A stretch of DNA of 64,000 nt. Source: CG2-30-58-95 sp964618215 (GTDB lineage: Bacteria > Chloroflexota > Anaerolineae > Anaerolineales > Villigracilaceae). The notes below the pieces were generated by a model that saw only the letters and a program-made list of their open reading frames with translations, did not search any database and was not told the origin of the DNA. The DNA is taken from contig CAZTZE010000016.1 of the NCBI GenBank assembly GCA_964618215.1, positions 10,363 through 74,362 on the forward strand. Reading direction: 5' to 3'. The position numbers and the translations under genes were made by a program. Positions 38,397 through 49,079 of this stretch are shown in pieces; within the stretch, counting starts at the first letter, position 1; the number at the start of each line of letters is the position of its first letter.

Positions 38397-40079
38397 ATGC
38401 CATTTCACGCCAACTTTGCCTCGCGCCGCTCGCCCGTGATGGGACGCGGCGGCATGGTGGCCACATCGCAGCCGCTGGCCGTGGCCGCCGGATTGGAAAT
38501 CCTTGCCCAGGGCGGCAATGCCGCGGATGCAGCCGTAGCGACGGCCGCCGCGCTCAATGTGGCAGAGCCGACCTCGACCGGCATCGGCGGGGATTGTTTC
38601 GCTTTGTTCTACGACGCCAAAACAGGGCAAATCACCGCCCTCAACGGCTCCGGCCGCGCCCCGTCCGCGCTGACGCTGGAACGGTTGCAAAAAGAAGGGA
38701 TGACGGAAATCCCGCCCTATCACCCCTACACCGTTACCGTCCCCGGGGCGTGCGCGGGTTGGTGCGACCTGATCGAGCGGCATGGCACATTGCCAATGGC
38801 CGATATTCTCGCACCGGCCATCCGGCTGGCTGAAGGAGGATTTCCGGTTGCGCCGATCACATCCTATTTCTGGCAGCGCGCCGCCGAACGGCAATTGAAA
38901 GAGGCGCTCAACGGTCCTGAAATGACGATTGACGGGCGTGGGCCAAAAGCGGGCGAAATATTTCGCAATCCGGGGCTGGCGCGCACCTTCAAGAAAGTAG
39001 CCGAAGGCGGCAAGCGGGTCTTCTACGAGGCTGAAATTGGCGAAGCGATTGCGGTCACAATTCAAAAAGCAGGCGGCTGCATGGCCATCGAAGATTTGGC
39101 CGCGCACACCTCAACGTGGGATACGCCCATCAGCGCCACGTATGGCGGTCTGCGTCTGTGGGAATGTCCACCCAATGGGCAGGGGATCGCCGCGCTGCTC
39201 GCTTTGAACATTCTCGAAGGCTTCGACCTGCCCGCCGACCCGCTCTCGGCCGACCGGCTGCATTTGGAAATCGAGGCCCTGCGCCTGGCTTTTGCGGATA
39301 CGCGCTGGTACGTGGCCGACCCCCGACATCCACAGACCTCCGAGGTCTTTAAGACCTCGGAGGTCTATGCGGCATTGCTCTCCAAAGAATACGCCGCCGA
39401 ACGGCGCAAGCTGATCCACCCCAAACGCGCCACCCTCGACCAGCAACGCGGCGCGCCGCTGGCTGCCTCGGATACAGTCTACTTGTGCGTCATGGATAAA
39501 TTTGGCAACGCCTGCTCGTTCATCAACAGCAATTACATGGGCTTTGGCACCGGCATCGTCCCATCCGGTTGGGGCTTCACGCTGCAAAACCGCGGCCATA
39601 ACTTCAGCCTCGACCCGGCGCATCCGAATGCGCTCGCGCCGGGGAAGAGGCCGTACCATACGATCATTCCGGCGTTAGTTACTAGAGAACAGAGAGTAGA
39701 GAATAGTCAGGGCCAACTAATCGCTACTCACCAATCTCTATTCTCTGCCTTCGGCGTCATGGGCGGCTTCATGCAGCCGCAGGGACATTTGCAGATTTTT
39801 CTCTCGCTGGCCGAGGGCCGCGACCCGCAATCCGCGCTGGATTTACCGCGCTTCTGCATCATGGATGGGACTTCCGGCGGCGTGGTTGCGCTCGAGGCCG
39901 GCATCCCAGCCGAGACAGTCGCCGATTTAACGCGGCGCGGGCACCAGGTCCGGGAAGTGACGGGCTGGGAACGGGCGCTCTTCGGGCGCGGGCAAATCAT
40001 CCTGCGCGATCCGGAGAGCGGTGTCCTGACCGGCGGCTCCGACCCGCGCGCAGATGGCTGTGCAATGACTCTGGCTTGA
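38397..40079 (+). CDS. ggt: Gamma-glutamyltransferase family protein
   Basis: A 560-aa Ntn-hydrolase precursor. The N-terminal chain starts GRGGMVATSQPLAVAAGLEILAQGGNAADAAVA; the cleavage site and nucleophile lie at ASDTVYLCVMDKFGNACSF (Thr of DTVYL). It transfers or hydrolyses gamma-glutamyl groups, for example from glutathione. No signal peptide, so a cytoplasmic YwrD-like branch is likely. Two in-frame repeat insertions: TSEVFKTSEV (39334-39366, a 33-bp palindrome) and TREQRVENSQGQLIATHQS (about 39680-39748, ACTAGAGAACAGAGAG-type repeat) just before the conserved FGVMGGFMQPQGH. Confidence 0.92.
   Translation: MPFHANFASRRSPVMGRGGMVATSQPLAVAAGLEILAQGGNAADAAVATAAALNVAEPTSTGIGGDCFALFYDAKTGQITALNGSGRAPSALTLERLQKEGMTEIPPYHPYTVTVPGACAGWCDLIERHGTLPMADILAPAIRLAEGGFPVAPITSYFWQRAAERQLKEALNGPEMTIDGRGPKAGEIFRNPGLARTFKKVAEGGKRVFYEAEIGEAIAVTIQKAGGCMAIEDLAAHTSTWDTPISATYGGLRLWECPPNGQGIAALLALNILEGFDLPADPLSADRLHLEIEALRLAFADTRWYVADPRHPQTSEVFKTSEVYAALLSKEYAAERRKLIHPKRATLDQQRGAPLAASDTVYLCVMDKFGNACSFINSNYMGFGTGIVPSGWGFTLQNRGHNFSLDPAHPNALAPGKRPYHTIIPALVTREQRVENSQGQLIATHQSLFSAFGVMGGFMQPQGHLQIFLSLAEGRDPQSALDLPRFCIMDGTSGGVVALEAGIPAETVADLTRRGHQVREVTGWERALFGRGQIILRDPESGVLTGGSDPRADGCAMTLA
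39334..39366. repeat. 33-bp perfect palindrome in frame within ggt
   Basis: AGACCTCCGAGGTCTT, a single T, then AAGACCTCGGAGGTCT. It encodes TSEVFKTSEV in frame. A relative with arms ACCGGAGGTCTCAT occurs at 52163-52201, and AACCCCGAGATTTT/AAAATCTCGGAGTT at about 53944-53973. Confidence 0.8.
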
Positions 40080-40111
40080 GGATGGATAGTTGGATTTGTC
40101 TCAAATCCCAC

Positions 40112-40140
40112 TTGCATCTGTCATTTTCTCGTGCTATAAT
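40112..40140 (+). promoter_or_regulatory. rho promoter
   Basis: TTGCAT (40112-40117) and TATAAT (40135-40140) with a 17-bp spacer, giving a roughly 170-nt leader before rho. Confidence 0.6.
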
Positions 40141-40237
40141 GCGCATAACTCAAACGTGCTTGCCTCATCCACTCATTGGGATGACAAGTTAATTGCCTGT
40201 GAAAAATACCCAATCTTCTAAAATGAAATAGTTGTTT

Positions 40238-40267
40238 ACAAGCCCAGCAGTGGGGGCGCTTGTTTTC
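40238..40267 (+). terminator. Attenuator-like hairpin in the rho leader
   Basis: ACAAGC (40238-40243) pairs with GCTTGT (40258-40263), with an inner CCC/GGG part, and is followed by TTTT. It lies between promoter and gene, so it may act in Rho autoregulation. Confidence 0.5.
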
Positions 40268-40314
40268 GTTCGCGTTCCTCCAATTCCAAAACCAGATTCC
40301 ATCGAGAAAGCAAC

Positions 40315-41592
40315 ATGAACATACTTGAACTTGGAACCAAACCCCTGGCCGAACTCCGCGCGATGGCTAGAGACTTTAATGTGCCGAATGCCAACCGCTT
40401 GAAGAAAGAAGCGTTAATTCTGCGCATTCGCCAGATAGAGGCCGAGAAAGAAGGCCTTGAAGTGCGCGGAGGCATCCTCGAGATCATGAGTGAGGGGATC
40501 GGCTTCCTGCGCTCGGCGCGCTATCAGGTTGGCGAGGACGATGTCTACGTCTCGCAGGCGCAATTACGCCGCTACGAAATGCGCTCCGGCGACCTGGTGA
40601 TCGGCCACGTCCGCCCGCCGCGCGAATCCGAACGCCATTATGGCCTGCTCAAGGTGGAAAGCGTCAACGGCGTGGACCCCGAGGAAGCCCGCCGGCGCCC
40701 GAGGTTCGAAGACCTGACGCCGATCTTCCCGGAAATACGCTTTGACCTCGAAACCAGGGGGGATATATTATCCACGCGCTTGATCAACCTGATCGCTCCC
40801 ATCGGACGCGGCCAACGCGGTTTGATCGTCTCGCCGCCCAAAGCGGGCAAGACGACCATCTTGAAAGAGCTTGCGAATTCGATTTCCACCAAATATCCCG
40901 ATGTACACTTGATTGTCGCCTTGATCGGCGAGCGCCCCGAAGAAGTGACCGATATGGATCGCTCGGTGGATGCCGAGGTGATTGCCTCGACTTTCGACGA
41001 GCCGGTGACTTCTCATGTCCGCACCGCGGAAATCGCCCTCGACCGCGCCAAACGCCTGGTCGAGATTGGTCATCACGTGGTCATCTTGATCGATTCCATC
41101 ACCCGCCTGGCGCGCGCCTACAACCTGGTGGTCAACCCGTCCGGGCGCACGCTCTCCGGTGGTATGGACCCCTCGGCGCTCTATCCGCCCAAACATTTTT
41201 TCGGGGCGGCGCGCAACATTGAAGAGGGCGGCTCATTGACCATCATCGCCACCTGCATGGTGGATACGGGTTCCCGCCTCGACGACGTGGTCTACGAGGA
41301 ATTCAAAGGCACCGGCAACATGGAGCTGCATCTTTCCCGCAAGCTTCAAGAGCGCCGCATTTTCCCCGCAGTGGATATCGAACGCTCCTCCACCCGCCGT
41401 GAAGAGTTGCTGCTCGGCCCGGATATCCTCCAGCGTGTTTGGTTGATGCGGCGGATGTACATTCAGATGATTTCTACGCCGCCGCAAGGCGCGGGCATGG
41501 ATACCTCCGTGGCGACCGAAGCCATCCTGCAACGCTTATCCAGGTCGAAGAACAATCAGGAATTCATGGAAAATCTAACCGAATCGCTATGA
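40315..41592 (+). CDS. rho: Transcription termination factor Rho
   Basis: A 425-aa hexameric RNA-dependent ATPase. N-terminal helical SAP-like domain (LELGTKPLAELRAMARDFNVPN), RNA-binding cold-shock domain (GGILEIMSEGIGFLR ... DDVYVSQAQLRRYEMRSGD), Walker A SPPKAGKTT near residues 173-181, Walker B HHVVILIDSITR, Q-loop LSGGMDPSALY. It ends transcription at C-rich unstructured RNA. The LysM-M23 gene's ATG overlaps its stop codon. Confidence 0.98.
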   Translation: MNILELGTKPLAELRAMARDFNVPNANRLKKEALILRIRQIEAEKEGLEVRGGILEIMSEGIGFLRSARYQVGEDDVYVSQAQLRRYEMRSGDLVIGHVRPPRESERHYGLLKVESVNGVDPEEARRRPRFEDLTPIFPEIRFDLETRGDILSTRLINLIAPIGRGQRGLIVSPPKAGKTTILKELANSISTKYPDVHLIVALIGERPEEVTDMDRSVDAEVIASTFDEPVTSHVRTAEIALDRAKRLVEIGHHVVILIDSITRLARAYNLVVNPSGRTLSGGMDPSALYPPKHFFGAARNIEEGGSLTIIATCMVDTGSRLDDVVYEEFKGTGNMELHLSRKLQERRIFPAVDIERSSTRREELLLGPDILQRVWLMRRMYIQMISTPPQGAGMDTSVATEAILQRLSRSKNNQEFMENLTESL

Positions 41593-42695
41593 ACCCGGCT
41601 GGCCGAGTAGGTGCTGCGCATAAAAATACCCAATCCTCCCGCCTGTTTGGTCTGATCAGTTGGGCCGCGACCGGGCTGATCGTCATCTCGCTCTTGGGTT
41701 TTACATTTTGGAGCATCCAGCCTCCAGAAATTCCGGCCCCGCCGGAAGCAACCCCGACTGCCGCTAGGCCTTCGGCAGATGGGCTGACCCCCGAAGACCT
41801 ATCGGCGCTGCCTTTAAGTATCCCTTCTGCTGCCGGTGGACCTTCGGCAATCAGAGGCATCACTCGTCTGGCCTCCTTGAAGACTAATATCCCTGTGCAG
41901 CCGCGCTATCAACCCGAAGAATATAAGGTCAAACGCGGCGACTCGGTCTTTGGCATTGCCAAGCAATTCAGCATAAAACCAGAGACATTGCTCTGGGCGA
42001 ATTACGACCTCCTTCAAGACAGCCCGGATAGTATCCGTGTCGGTCAGGTTCTAAAGATCCCTCCGGTGGATGGCGTCTTTTACCAATGGCAGGCAGGCGA
42101 CACAATCGAATCCATTGCCAGTAAATTCAAAGCCACCCCGGATGACATTCTGGATTGGCCCGGTAATGATTTTGACTTGACGAATCCTGAGATCAAAACA
42201 GGCGCTGACGTGATGATACCGGGCGGACATCGTGAGTTTGTCCAGTGGATCATACCGACCGTGGCGCGCGGCCGTTCCGGTACAGCCGGTGTAGGCGGGA
42301 GCGCGTGCGGCGGCGGGCCGGTGGGCAGCGGCGCATTTGTCTGGCCGGCGAGCAACCGTTATCTATCCGGCAATGATTACTGGTCTGGACATTTAGCTAT
42401 AGACATCGCGGCTGGCGAGGGCGCTGGAGTTATGGCTGCCGACAGCGGTGTGGTGACAATGGCTCAAAGCGGCTGGAACTACGGTTACGGCAACGTGATC
42501 ATGATAGATCACGGCACTGGCTATGTCACGCTGTATGCCCACCTCAGCCAAATAAATGTTGTCCCATGTCAGGGTGTCTACGCGGGAAATTTGATCGGTC
42601 TGTCCGGGAACACGGGCAACTCGTCTGGCGCGCACCTGCATTTTGAAGTGCGCCTGAATGGTGGGTTTGTCAACCCATGGTACGTGCTGCCGTAA
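41589..42695 (+). CDS. LysM-M23 cell wall peptidase
   Basis: A 368-aa envelope protein: short cytoplasmic start, one membrane helix (about 23-45, LISWAATGLIVISLLGFTFW), two LysM domains (about 117-165, YKVKRGDSVFGIAKQFSIKPETLLWAN; 168-215, YQWQAGDTIESIASKF), then a peptidase M23 domain with HLAIDIAA and HLHFE zinc ligands. It cuts peptide cross-bridges or, as a divisome-type adaptor, activates amidases. Residues MNPAGRVGAAHKN at the N-terminus are encoded by the CCGAGTAGGTGCTGCGCA repeat. Overlaps the rho stop codon by 4 bp. Confidence 0.92.
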   Translation: MNPAGRVGAAHKNTQSSRLFGLISWAATGLIVISLLGFTFWSIQPPEIPAPPEATPTAARPSADGLTPEDLSALPLSIPSAAGGPSAIRGITRLASLKTNIPVQPRYQPEEYKVKRGDSVFGIAKQFSIKPETLLWANYDLLQDSPDSIRVGQVLKIPPVDGVFYQWQAGDTIESIASKFKATPDDILDWPGNDFDLTNPEIKTGADVMIPGGHREFVQWIIPTVARGRSGTAGVGGSACGGGPVGSGAFVWPASNRYLSGNDYWSGHLAIDIAAGEGAGVMAADSGVVTMAQSGWNYGYGNVIMIDHGTGYVTLYAHLSQINVVPCQGVYAGNLIGLSGNTGNSSGAHLHFEVRLNGGFVNPWYVLP

Positions 42696-42698
42696 GCT

Positions 42699-43574
42699 GT
42701 GAACCACTTAACTGAACATGGGCTGCGAAAGACCCTTTCTGATCTGCCTCTGGGTGGAATCCGTTTTCTTAAGCAGACCGGCTCGACCAATGACGTCGCC
42801 CTGGCCTGGGCTGCCGAGGGCGCAGCCGACCTGTCGCTGGTCGTGGCGGAAGAGCAAACTGCCGGCCGCGGACGCTTTGGGCGTAAGTGGGTCACACCAC
42901 CTGGAACTGCCCTGGCTTTCAGCCTGATACTGCGTCCCCGGCCTGTGGAGCGGGATGTCATCCCGCTCTACTCGGCCCTGGGTGCGTTGGCAATCGCAAC
43001 TACGCTGGAAGAAAAATACGCTCTAAAACCAGAGATCAAATGGCCGAATGATGTCCTGCTGGCGCGGCAGAAGGTATCGGGGATACTGGCTGAGGCTGTC
43101 TGGCTGGAAAATCGGGTCGAGAGTGTGGTGCTGGGGATCGGGCTGAATGTGCGTGCTGAAGCCATCCCTTCGGCAGAATCCTTTAGTTTCCCGGCCATCA
43201 GCCTGGAAACAGTGACCGGTCAAAGCATAGAGCGGATAAAGCTGCTTGACGCTATTCTCACGGCTCTCATCGCCTGGCGCCCGCGAGTGGGATGCGGGGA
43301 ATTCATCAGAGCTTGGGAAGATCGCCTGGCCTTCCGCGGAGAGTGGGTCCAAGTTTGGGCGGAAGACCAGCGACAACAAATGCTGTCTCGCACCGGCGTC
43401 CACAGGATCGCTTCGCTGATGCCGCCGTTGTTCGCGGCACGAACGGTGCTACGCTCGGTTCGCGCCGGACAGGTCGAGGGGCTGGATCGTGACGGGAGTC
43501 TGCGGCTGCGGTCGCCGGAAGGGGAGTCCTTTTCGGTGCGCTTTGGGGAAGTCCACCTGCGTCCGGTTGTATAG
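42699..43574 (+). CDS. birA: Biotin-[acetyl-CoA-carboxylase] ligase
   Basis: A 291-aa BirA/BPL protein that attaches biotin to carboxylases. TGSTNDVALAWA, the biotinoyl-AMP loop GRGRFGRKW, GTALAFSLILRP, IKWPNDVLLARQKVSGILAE and GIGLNV are all present. No N-terminal DNA-binding domain, so it is the enzyme-only type. A C-terminal extension (about 205-291) includes the usual BPL_C-like beta domain. GTG start 4 bp after the M23 gene stop; probably part of the rho-M23-birA operon. Confidence 0.95.
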   Translation: MNHLTEHGLRKTLSDLPLGGIRFLKQTGSTNDVALAWAAEGAADLSLVVAEEQTAGRGRFGRKWVTPPGTALAFSLILRPRPVERDVIPLYSALGALAIATTLEEKYALKPEIKWPNDVLLARQKVSGILAEAVWLENRVESVVLGIGLNVRAEAIPSAESFSFPAISLETVTGQSIERIKLLDAILTALIAWRPRVGCGEFIRAWEDRLAFRGEWVQVWAEDQRQQMLSRTGVHRIASLMPPLFAARTVLRSVRAGQVEGLDRDGSLRLRSPEGESFSVRFGEVHLRPVV

Positions 43575-43599
43575 TTGGACGAGATACTATCTCGTCCCT

Positions 43600-43677
43600 A
43601 CTATGGTTGCGGATGGAAGCCGCGTTATAGTATTACTCTTCGGTTGCGGCTGGAGGCCGCGCTATGATATACTTTTG
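43600..43677. repeat. Tandem GGTTGCGG...GCCGCG hairpin repeat
   Basis: GGTTGCGGATGGAAGCCGCGTTAT and GGTTGCGGCTGGAGGCCGCGCTAT are near-identical units separated by AGTATTACTCTT, the reverse complement of a module found in the double-hairpin repeats. A third unit lies at 59218-59241. Confidence 0.7.
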
Positions 43678-43710
43678 TAAGACAATTTGCCCTGAAAAGC
43701 GAGGTTTCCC

Positions 43711-43941
43711 ATGCTGGATAATTTACGCGACCAGGCCTCCTCGTCGCAATTTTATGAAGAGGCGGCTGTTCCCGCTCGTAGAGAGGAAATACATGCCCCC
43801 AAGTCTTCTTTAGACAGAATCTTGGGAGTGAATGCCCAGCAACGCTTCGTCCTGGCATTGATGCTTTCATTTGTGATTTGTCTGCTAGGGGTGATGTTTC
43901 TCCTGGTGATGGGGAAAATCGTCCCGCCGTTTCTGTATTAG
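43711..43941 (+). CDS. Small membrane protein, 76 aa
   Basis: MLDNLRDQASSSQFYEEAAVPARREEIHAPKSSLDRILGV is a soluble N-terminal part, followed by one membrane helix (about 48-72, FVLALMLSFVICLLGVMFLLVMG). RBS GCGAGG 8 bases before the ATG. Unknown function; the sequence is well-formed and the gene is separated from birA by repeats. Confidence 0.7.
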   Translation: MLDNLRDQASSSQFYEEAAVPARREEIHAPKSSLDRILGVNAQQRFVLALMLSFVICLLGVMFLLVMGKIVPPFLY

Positions 43942-43977
43942 AACCCTCACTTCATTATTTCACCCGCGGTTGAAAAC

Positions 43978-44056
43978 GTCCCGCAGGCTGTCCGCTGACA
44001 TCCAAAACCGGCTCAAATTCAGCCTGCGGGACGCTACATAGTAGCCTACTGGCTAC
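43978..44056. repeat. Two palindromic repeats at the gyrA 3' end
   Basis: GTCCCGCAGGCTG (43978-43990) and CAGCCTGCGGGAC (44020-44032) are 13-bp perfect arms; next to it lies GTAGCCTACTGGCTAC (44041-44056). ATTATTTCACC occurs on both sides (about 43955 and 44057), so the 3' end of gyrA may be duplicated across the insertion. Confidence 0.6.
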
Positions 44057-44058
44057 CA

Positions 44059-46665
<2,607 letters not shown>

Positions 46666-46778
46666 AAATGCCTCGTAATCTAGTCTTTCACACAGAGAAC
46701 GCAGAGAACGTAGAGAAATAAGATTCGTCTCCGCGTCCTTAGCGCTCTCTGCCGAGTAAGCCTTTGGCGGTAAATTTT

Positions 46779-46873
46779 GTAACGCGGAATTCATTCCGCA
46801 ACCAAATGGCGATATGAATATCGCGCTACAAAATCTTCGCGATTGTGATAATTTTTCAAGAGTAATACTATAA
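46779..46873 (+). repeat. Double-hairpin dispersed repeat, copy 2
   Basis: GTAACGCGGAAT-TC-ATTCCGC, AACCAAAT linker, GCGATATGAATATCGC, CTACAAAATCTTCGCGATTG and AGAGTAATACTATAA: the same order as copy 1 at 32895-32990, with only a few substitutions. Confidence 0.8.
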
Positions 46874-46932
46874 CAGCCGAGTAGGCCTTGCGCAGCACCT
46901 ACTCGGTCGGCGTAACGATTATACCTCGATAC

Positions 46933-46961
46933 TTGCAAAATAAGGTTGTGGCGGTTATAAT
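46933..46961 (+). promoter_or_regulatory. tRNA-Pro promoter
   Basis: TTGCAA (46933-46938) and TATAAT (46956-46961), 17-bp spacer, about 30 bp before the tRNA. Confidence 0.65.
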
Positions 46962-46991
46962 CCCGCCTGCCGAAGGACTACTCGGTTTGAT

Positions 46992-47066
46992 CGGGGTGTG
47001 GCTCAGTTTGGCTAGAGCACGCGGTTCGGGACCGCGAGGTCGGCGGTTCGAATCCGCCCGCCCCGA
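46992..47066 (+). tRNA. tRNA-Pro (anticodon CGG)
   Basis: Acceptor CGGGGTG pairs with CGCCCCG, D arm GCTC...GAGC, anticodon stem CGCGG/CCGCG around loop TTCGGGA (anticodon CGG), T arm GGCGG-TTCGAAT-CCGCC. Discriminator A, CCA not encoded. C1-G72 pairing is typical of tRNA-Pro. Confidence 0.95.
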
Positions 47067-47074
47067 CAAAAGAG

Positions 47075-47106
47075 AAACCGCTGATCTGCAAAGGTCGGCG
47101 GTTTTC
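47075..47106 (+). terminator. tRNA-Pro terminator
   Basis: AAACCGC (47075-47081) pairs with GCGGTTT (47098-47104), followed by TT; it lies 9 nt after the tRNA. Confidence 0.65.
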
Positions 47107-47174
47107 CATGCGCAGCACCTACCCGGTACGGGATTTTTTCAAGCAGACTTGTAAATTAATCATCCGGAAAACCA

Positions 47175-47873
47175 ATGCACATTGACCAGCTCATTCGCAC
47201 TCGTCGCAGAACGATCACCCTGATTGTCGAACGGGATGGCCGGCTGGTGGTTCGAGCGCCATTGCACGTGACCGACGGACAGATCCATAAGTTTGCCGAG
47301 AGCAAAGCGGATTGGATCAAGGCGAAACAAGCCCAGGCGAAGAATAACTCAGCAGTTGCCCGCAAGCGATACGTCGAAGGGGAAGAATTCCTTTACCTGG
47401 GGAAAGTTTATCCCTTGGTGTTCGTCAATCATGGTAGCCGACTGCGCTACCATCACCAAAAACCTGCGCTCGTCCATAATAACAAATTCTTTTTGGCGCA
47501 GACCGCTTTGCCCCGCGCCAGGCAGCTCTTCGTTGGATGGTATAAAGAACAGGCTCTGCGGGTAATTTCTGAGCGCGTCAATTTGTATGCAGCCAAATAT
47601 GGGTATACCTGTCGCCAGGTTAAGATCACCTCCGCGCGCACGCGCTGGGGTTCGTGCAGCCCGAATGGAAACTTGAGTTTCACCTGGCGGCTGGTGATGG
47701 CGCCCCTGGCGGTGATTGATTACGTCGTCGTGCATGAATTGGTTCATCTGAAAGTGAAGAACCACTCGAAAAACTTCTGGGGGCAGGTGGGGGAGATCAT
47801 GCCTGATTACAAGCAGTATATTGCCTGGCTGAAGGCGAATGGTCCGTTTTTGACGTTGGATGCTGGTAGGTAA
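47175..47873 (+). CDS. YgjP/SprT-like zinc metallopeptidase (DUF45/M48-type)
   Basis: A 232-aa protein with the family pattern SARTRWGSCSPNGNLSFTWRLVMAPLAVIDYVVVHELVHLKVKNHSKNFW: HELVH is the zinc site (His/Glu/His), with a third His downstream (HSKNFW). N-terminal part (IRTRRRTITLIVERDGRLVVRAP) is the usual beta start. Bacterial YgjP-like proteases are poorly known; SprT-type relatives act in DNA-protein crosslink repair. Contains an in-frame TGGTAGC/GCTACCA palindrome (47432-47452) encoding HGSRLRYHH. Confidence 0.88.
   Translation: MHIDQLIRTRRRTITLIVERDGRLVVRAPLHVTDGQIHKFAESKADWIKAKQAQAKNNSAVARKRYVEGEEFLYLGKVYPLVFVNHGSRLRYHHQKPALVHNNKFFLAQTALPRARQLFVGWYKEQALRVISERVNLYAAKYGYTCRQVKITSARTRWGSCSPNGNLSFTWRLVMAPLAVIDYVVVHELVHLKVKNHSKNFWGQVGEIMPDYKQYIAWLKANGPFLTLDAGR
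47432..47452. repeat. TGGTAGC-GCTACCA palindrome in frame
   Basis: Arms TGGTAGC (47432-47438) and GCTACCA (47446-47452). Same palindrome core as 15515-15534 and 44041-44056, here within a coding sequence. Confidence 0.55.
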
Positions 47874-47900
47874 CAGTCACTTACAATCGCTTTCACTTAC

Positions 47901-49070
47901 TTACTTCCCAGTCGCATACAGCTCACCAAAAAAAGCATAGACTAGGAATCTCTTCTCATACTCGACAGCTTTTTTATCTGCCAGGTGCTCCTTTAACAGT
48001 AAGATAAAGGGAAACCACTCGCCTTTGTATTGCGGATCTTTCATCAGGGTATTCATCTTTTCCCGTAGTTGACCCAGGCGCGCCCGGGTGAACAGTTTTG
48101 TTATAAAGGCATGCAACTGTTCGACGAGAGTTTTTGCTTTATCGTCTGGGAATTTCCATGCGGACGAGTCGGCTGCCAGCATTGCATTACCACTGTCAAA
48201 GCCGCTCACCTTTGCAATTATCTCTATGCCTGCCTCCAGTTCCTCCGGCGAGTATATTCCAAGATATAAATCTCCTGCGAGGATGGACTCCATTCCTTTT
48301 TTCCATACCTTGTCGGCTTCGTTTTCCAGGTATTCACGCAACCCGGTCGTCTTCTTTAGCATATTTCTTATCTTCTTGACCAGGCCTGGTTTTTTTAGCT
48401 TATCGGTGATGGATGTGTCCTCGCCATCGAGGACATCCGGCTCGATCATATCTATGGACGCTTCAATCAGTTCAAAACCGACTCGCAGGCTGCGTTGATA
48501 GATGGCTTGTACCAGACCTATCATCGGCCAGCTTTTCCGGCTCTTGTCTTCCCTCAAGTAGGATTGCAAGGCTGCGACTTTGGCTGTTTCTTTTTTCTTG
48601 CCAGATTGCTTCAAACGCAGGCGCAGATCATTCAACCGCTTGAGAATATCTTCGCATAACTCCGCCGTCAGTAGTTGTTGCAGGCTTTTTTCGAGCATAT
48701 CCTGTCTGATATCTTCTCGTTCTTCTTCGGGGAGACGCGCTAATTTTTCGGGAGAAATCCCTATTTCCTTGGCCACTTTTCCATAAGTGTCGGTGCTCAA
48801 GAACGGAGAGATCAAGATTCCTTCCAATTCCGGCTCGTTTGCCAGATCCTCACTGATAATGACCGGCTTCATTAATTCTTCCAGGCTTTGCCTGGAGGTT
48901 GCGGAAGGAATGCCAAGCGGGGAAAAAAGAGGCAGCATATCTTCGAGCACTTCATCATGAGCCTGCTCAGATTGCTGCTGCAATGCTTTTCCCTTACGTT
49001 TCAATGTATCTTGATGTTTTTGTCGGCGTTCTTTCTGTTGCTTCTTGACCTTTTTTCTGCTTTGACTCAT
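47901..49070 (-). CDS. Hypothetical helical protein, 389 aa
   Basis: Not recognised. The N-terminus is very basic and coiled-coil-like (SQSRKKVKKQQKERRQKHQ), followed by an acidic helical body (LARLPEEEREDIRQDMLEKSLQQLL; LKKPGLVKKIRNMLKK; ELEAGIEIIAKVSGF). No signal peptide or membrane helix. The basic start would suit nucleic-acid or ribosome contact. Its codon and base use is AT-richer than neighbours, so transfer is possible. It precedes the acyltransferase gene's direction by 9 bp (the acyltransferase lies upstream on the minus strand). Confidence 0.75.
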   Translation of the reverse strand: MSQSRKKVKKQQKERRQKHQDTLKRKGKALQQQSEQAHDEVLEDMLPLFSPLGIPSATSRQSLEELMKPVIISEDLANEPELEGILISPFLSTDTYGKVAKEIGISPEKLARLPEEEREDIRQDMLEKSLQQLLTAELCEDILKRLNDLRLRLKQSGKKKETAKVAALQSYLREDKSRKSWPMIGLVQAIYQRSLRVGFELIEASIDMIEPDVLDGEDTSITDKLKKPGLVKKIRNMLKKTTGLREYLENEADKVWKKGMESILAGDLYLGIYSPEELEAGIEIIAKVSGFDSGNAMLAADSSAWKFPDDKAKTLVEQLHAFITKLFTRARLGQLREKMNTLMKDPQYKGEWFPFILLLKEHLADKKAVEYEKRFLVYAFFGELYATGK

Positions 49071-49079
49071 TTTTCCTCT

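Larger units (their letters stand above)
46666..46991. other. Repeat-filled region between gyrA and tRNA-Pro
   Basis: No gene. Contains an ACAGAGAACGCAGAGAACG tract (46687-46715), a GCCGAGTAAGCCTTTGGC variant, the double-hairpin repeat copy 2 (46779-46873), GCCGAGTAGGCC followed by a reversed CCTACTCGGTCGG, and the tRNA promoter. Confidence 0.7.

Noticed and set aside
46666..46938. 91-codon N-terminal extension of gyrA
   Set aside because: The extension lies in intergenic repeats, has no GyrA similarity, and a good RBS precedes ATG 46665.
47107..47135. Possible att site at the tRNA-Pro 3' end
   Set aside because: No duplicated tRNA end and no integrase nearby; the sequence is another CCTACCCGG repeat.
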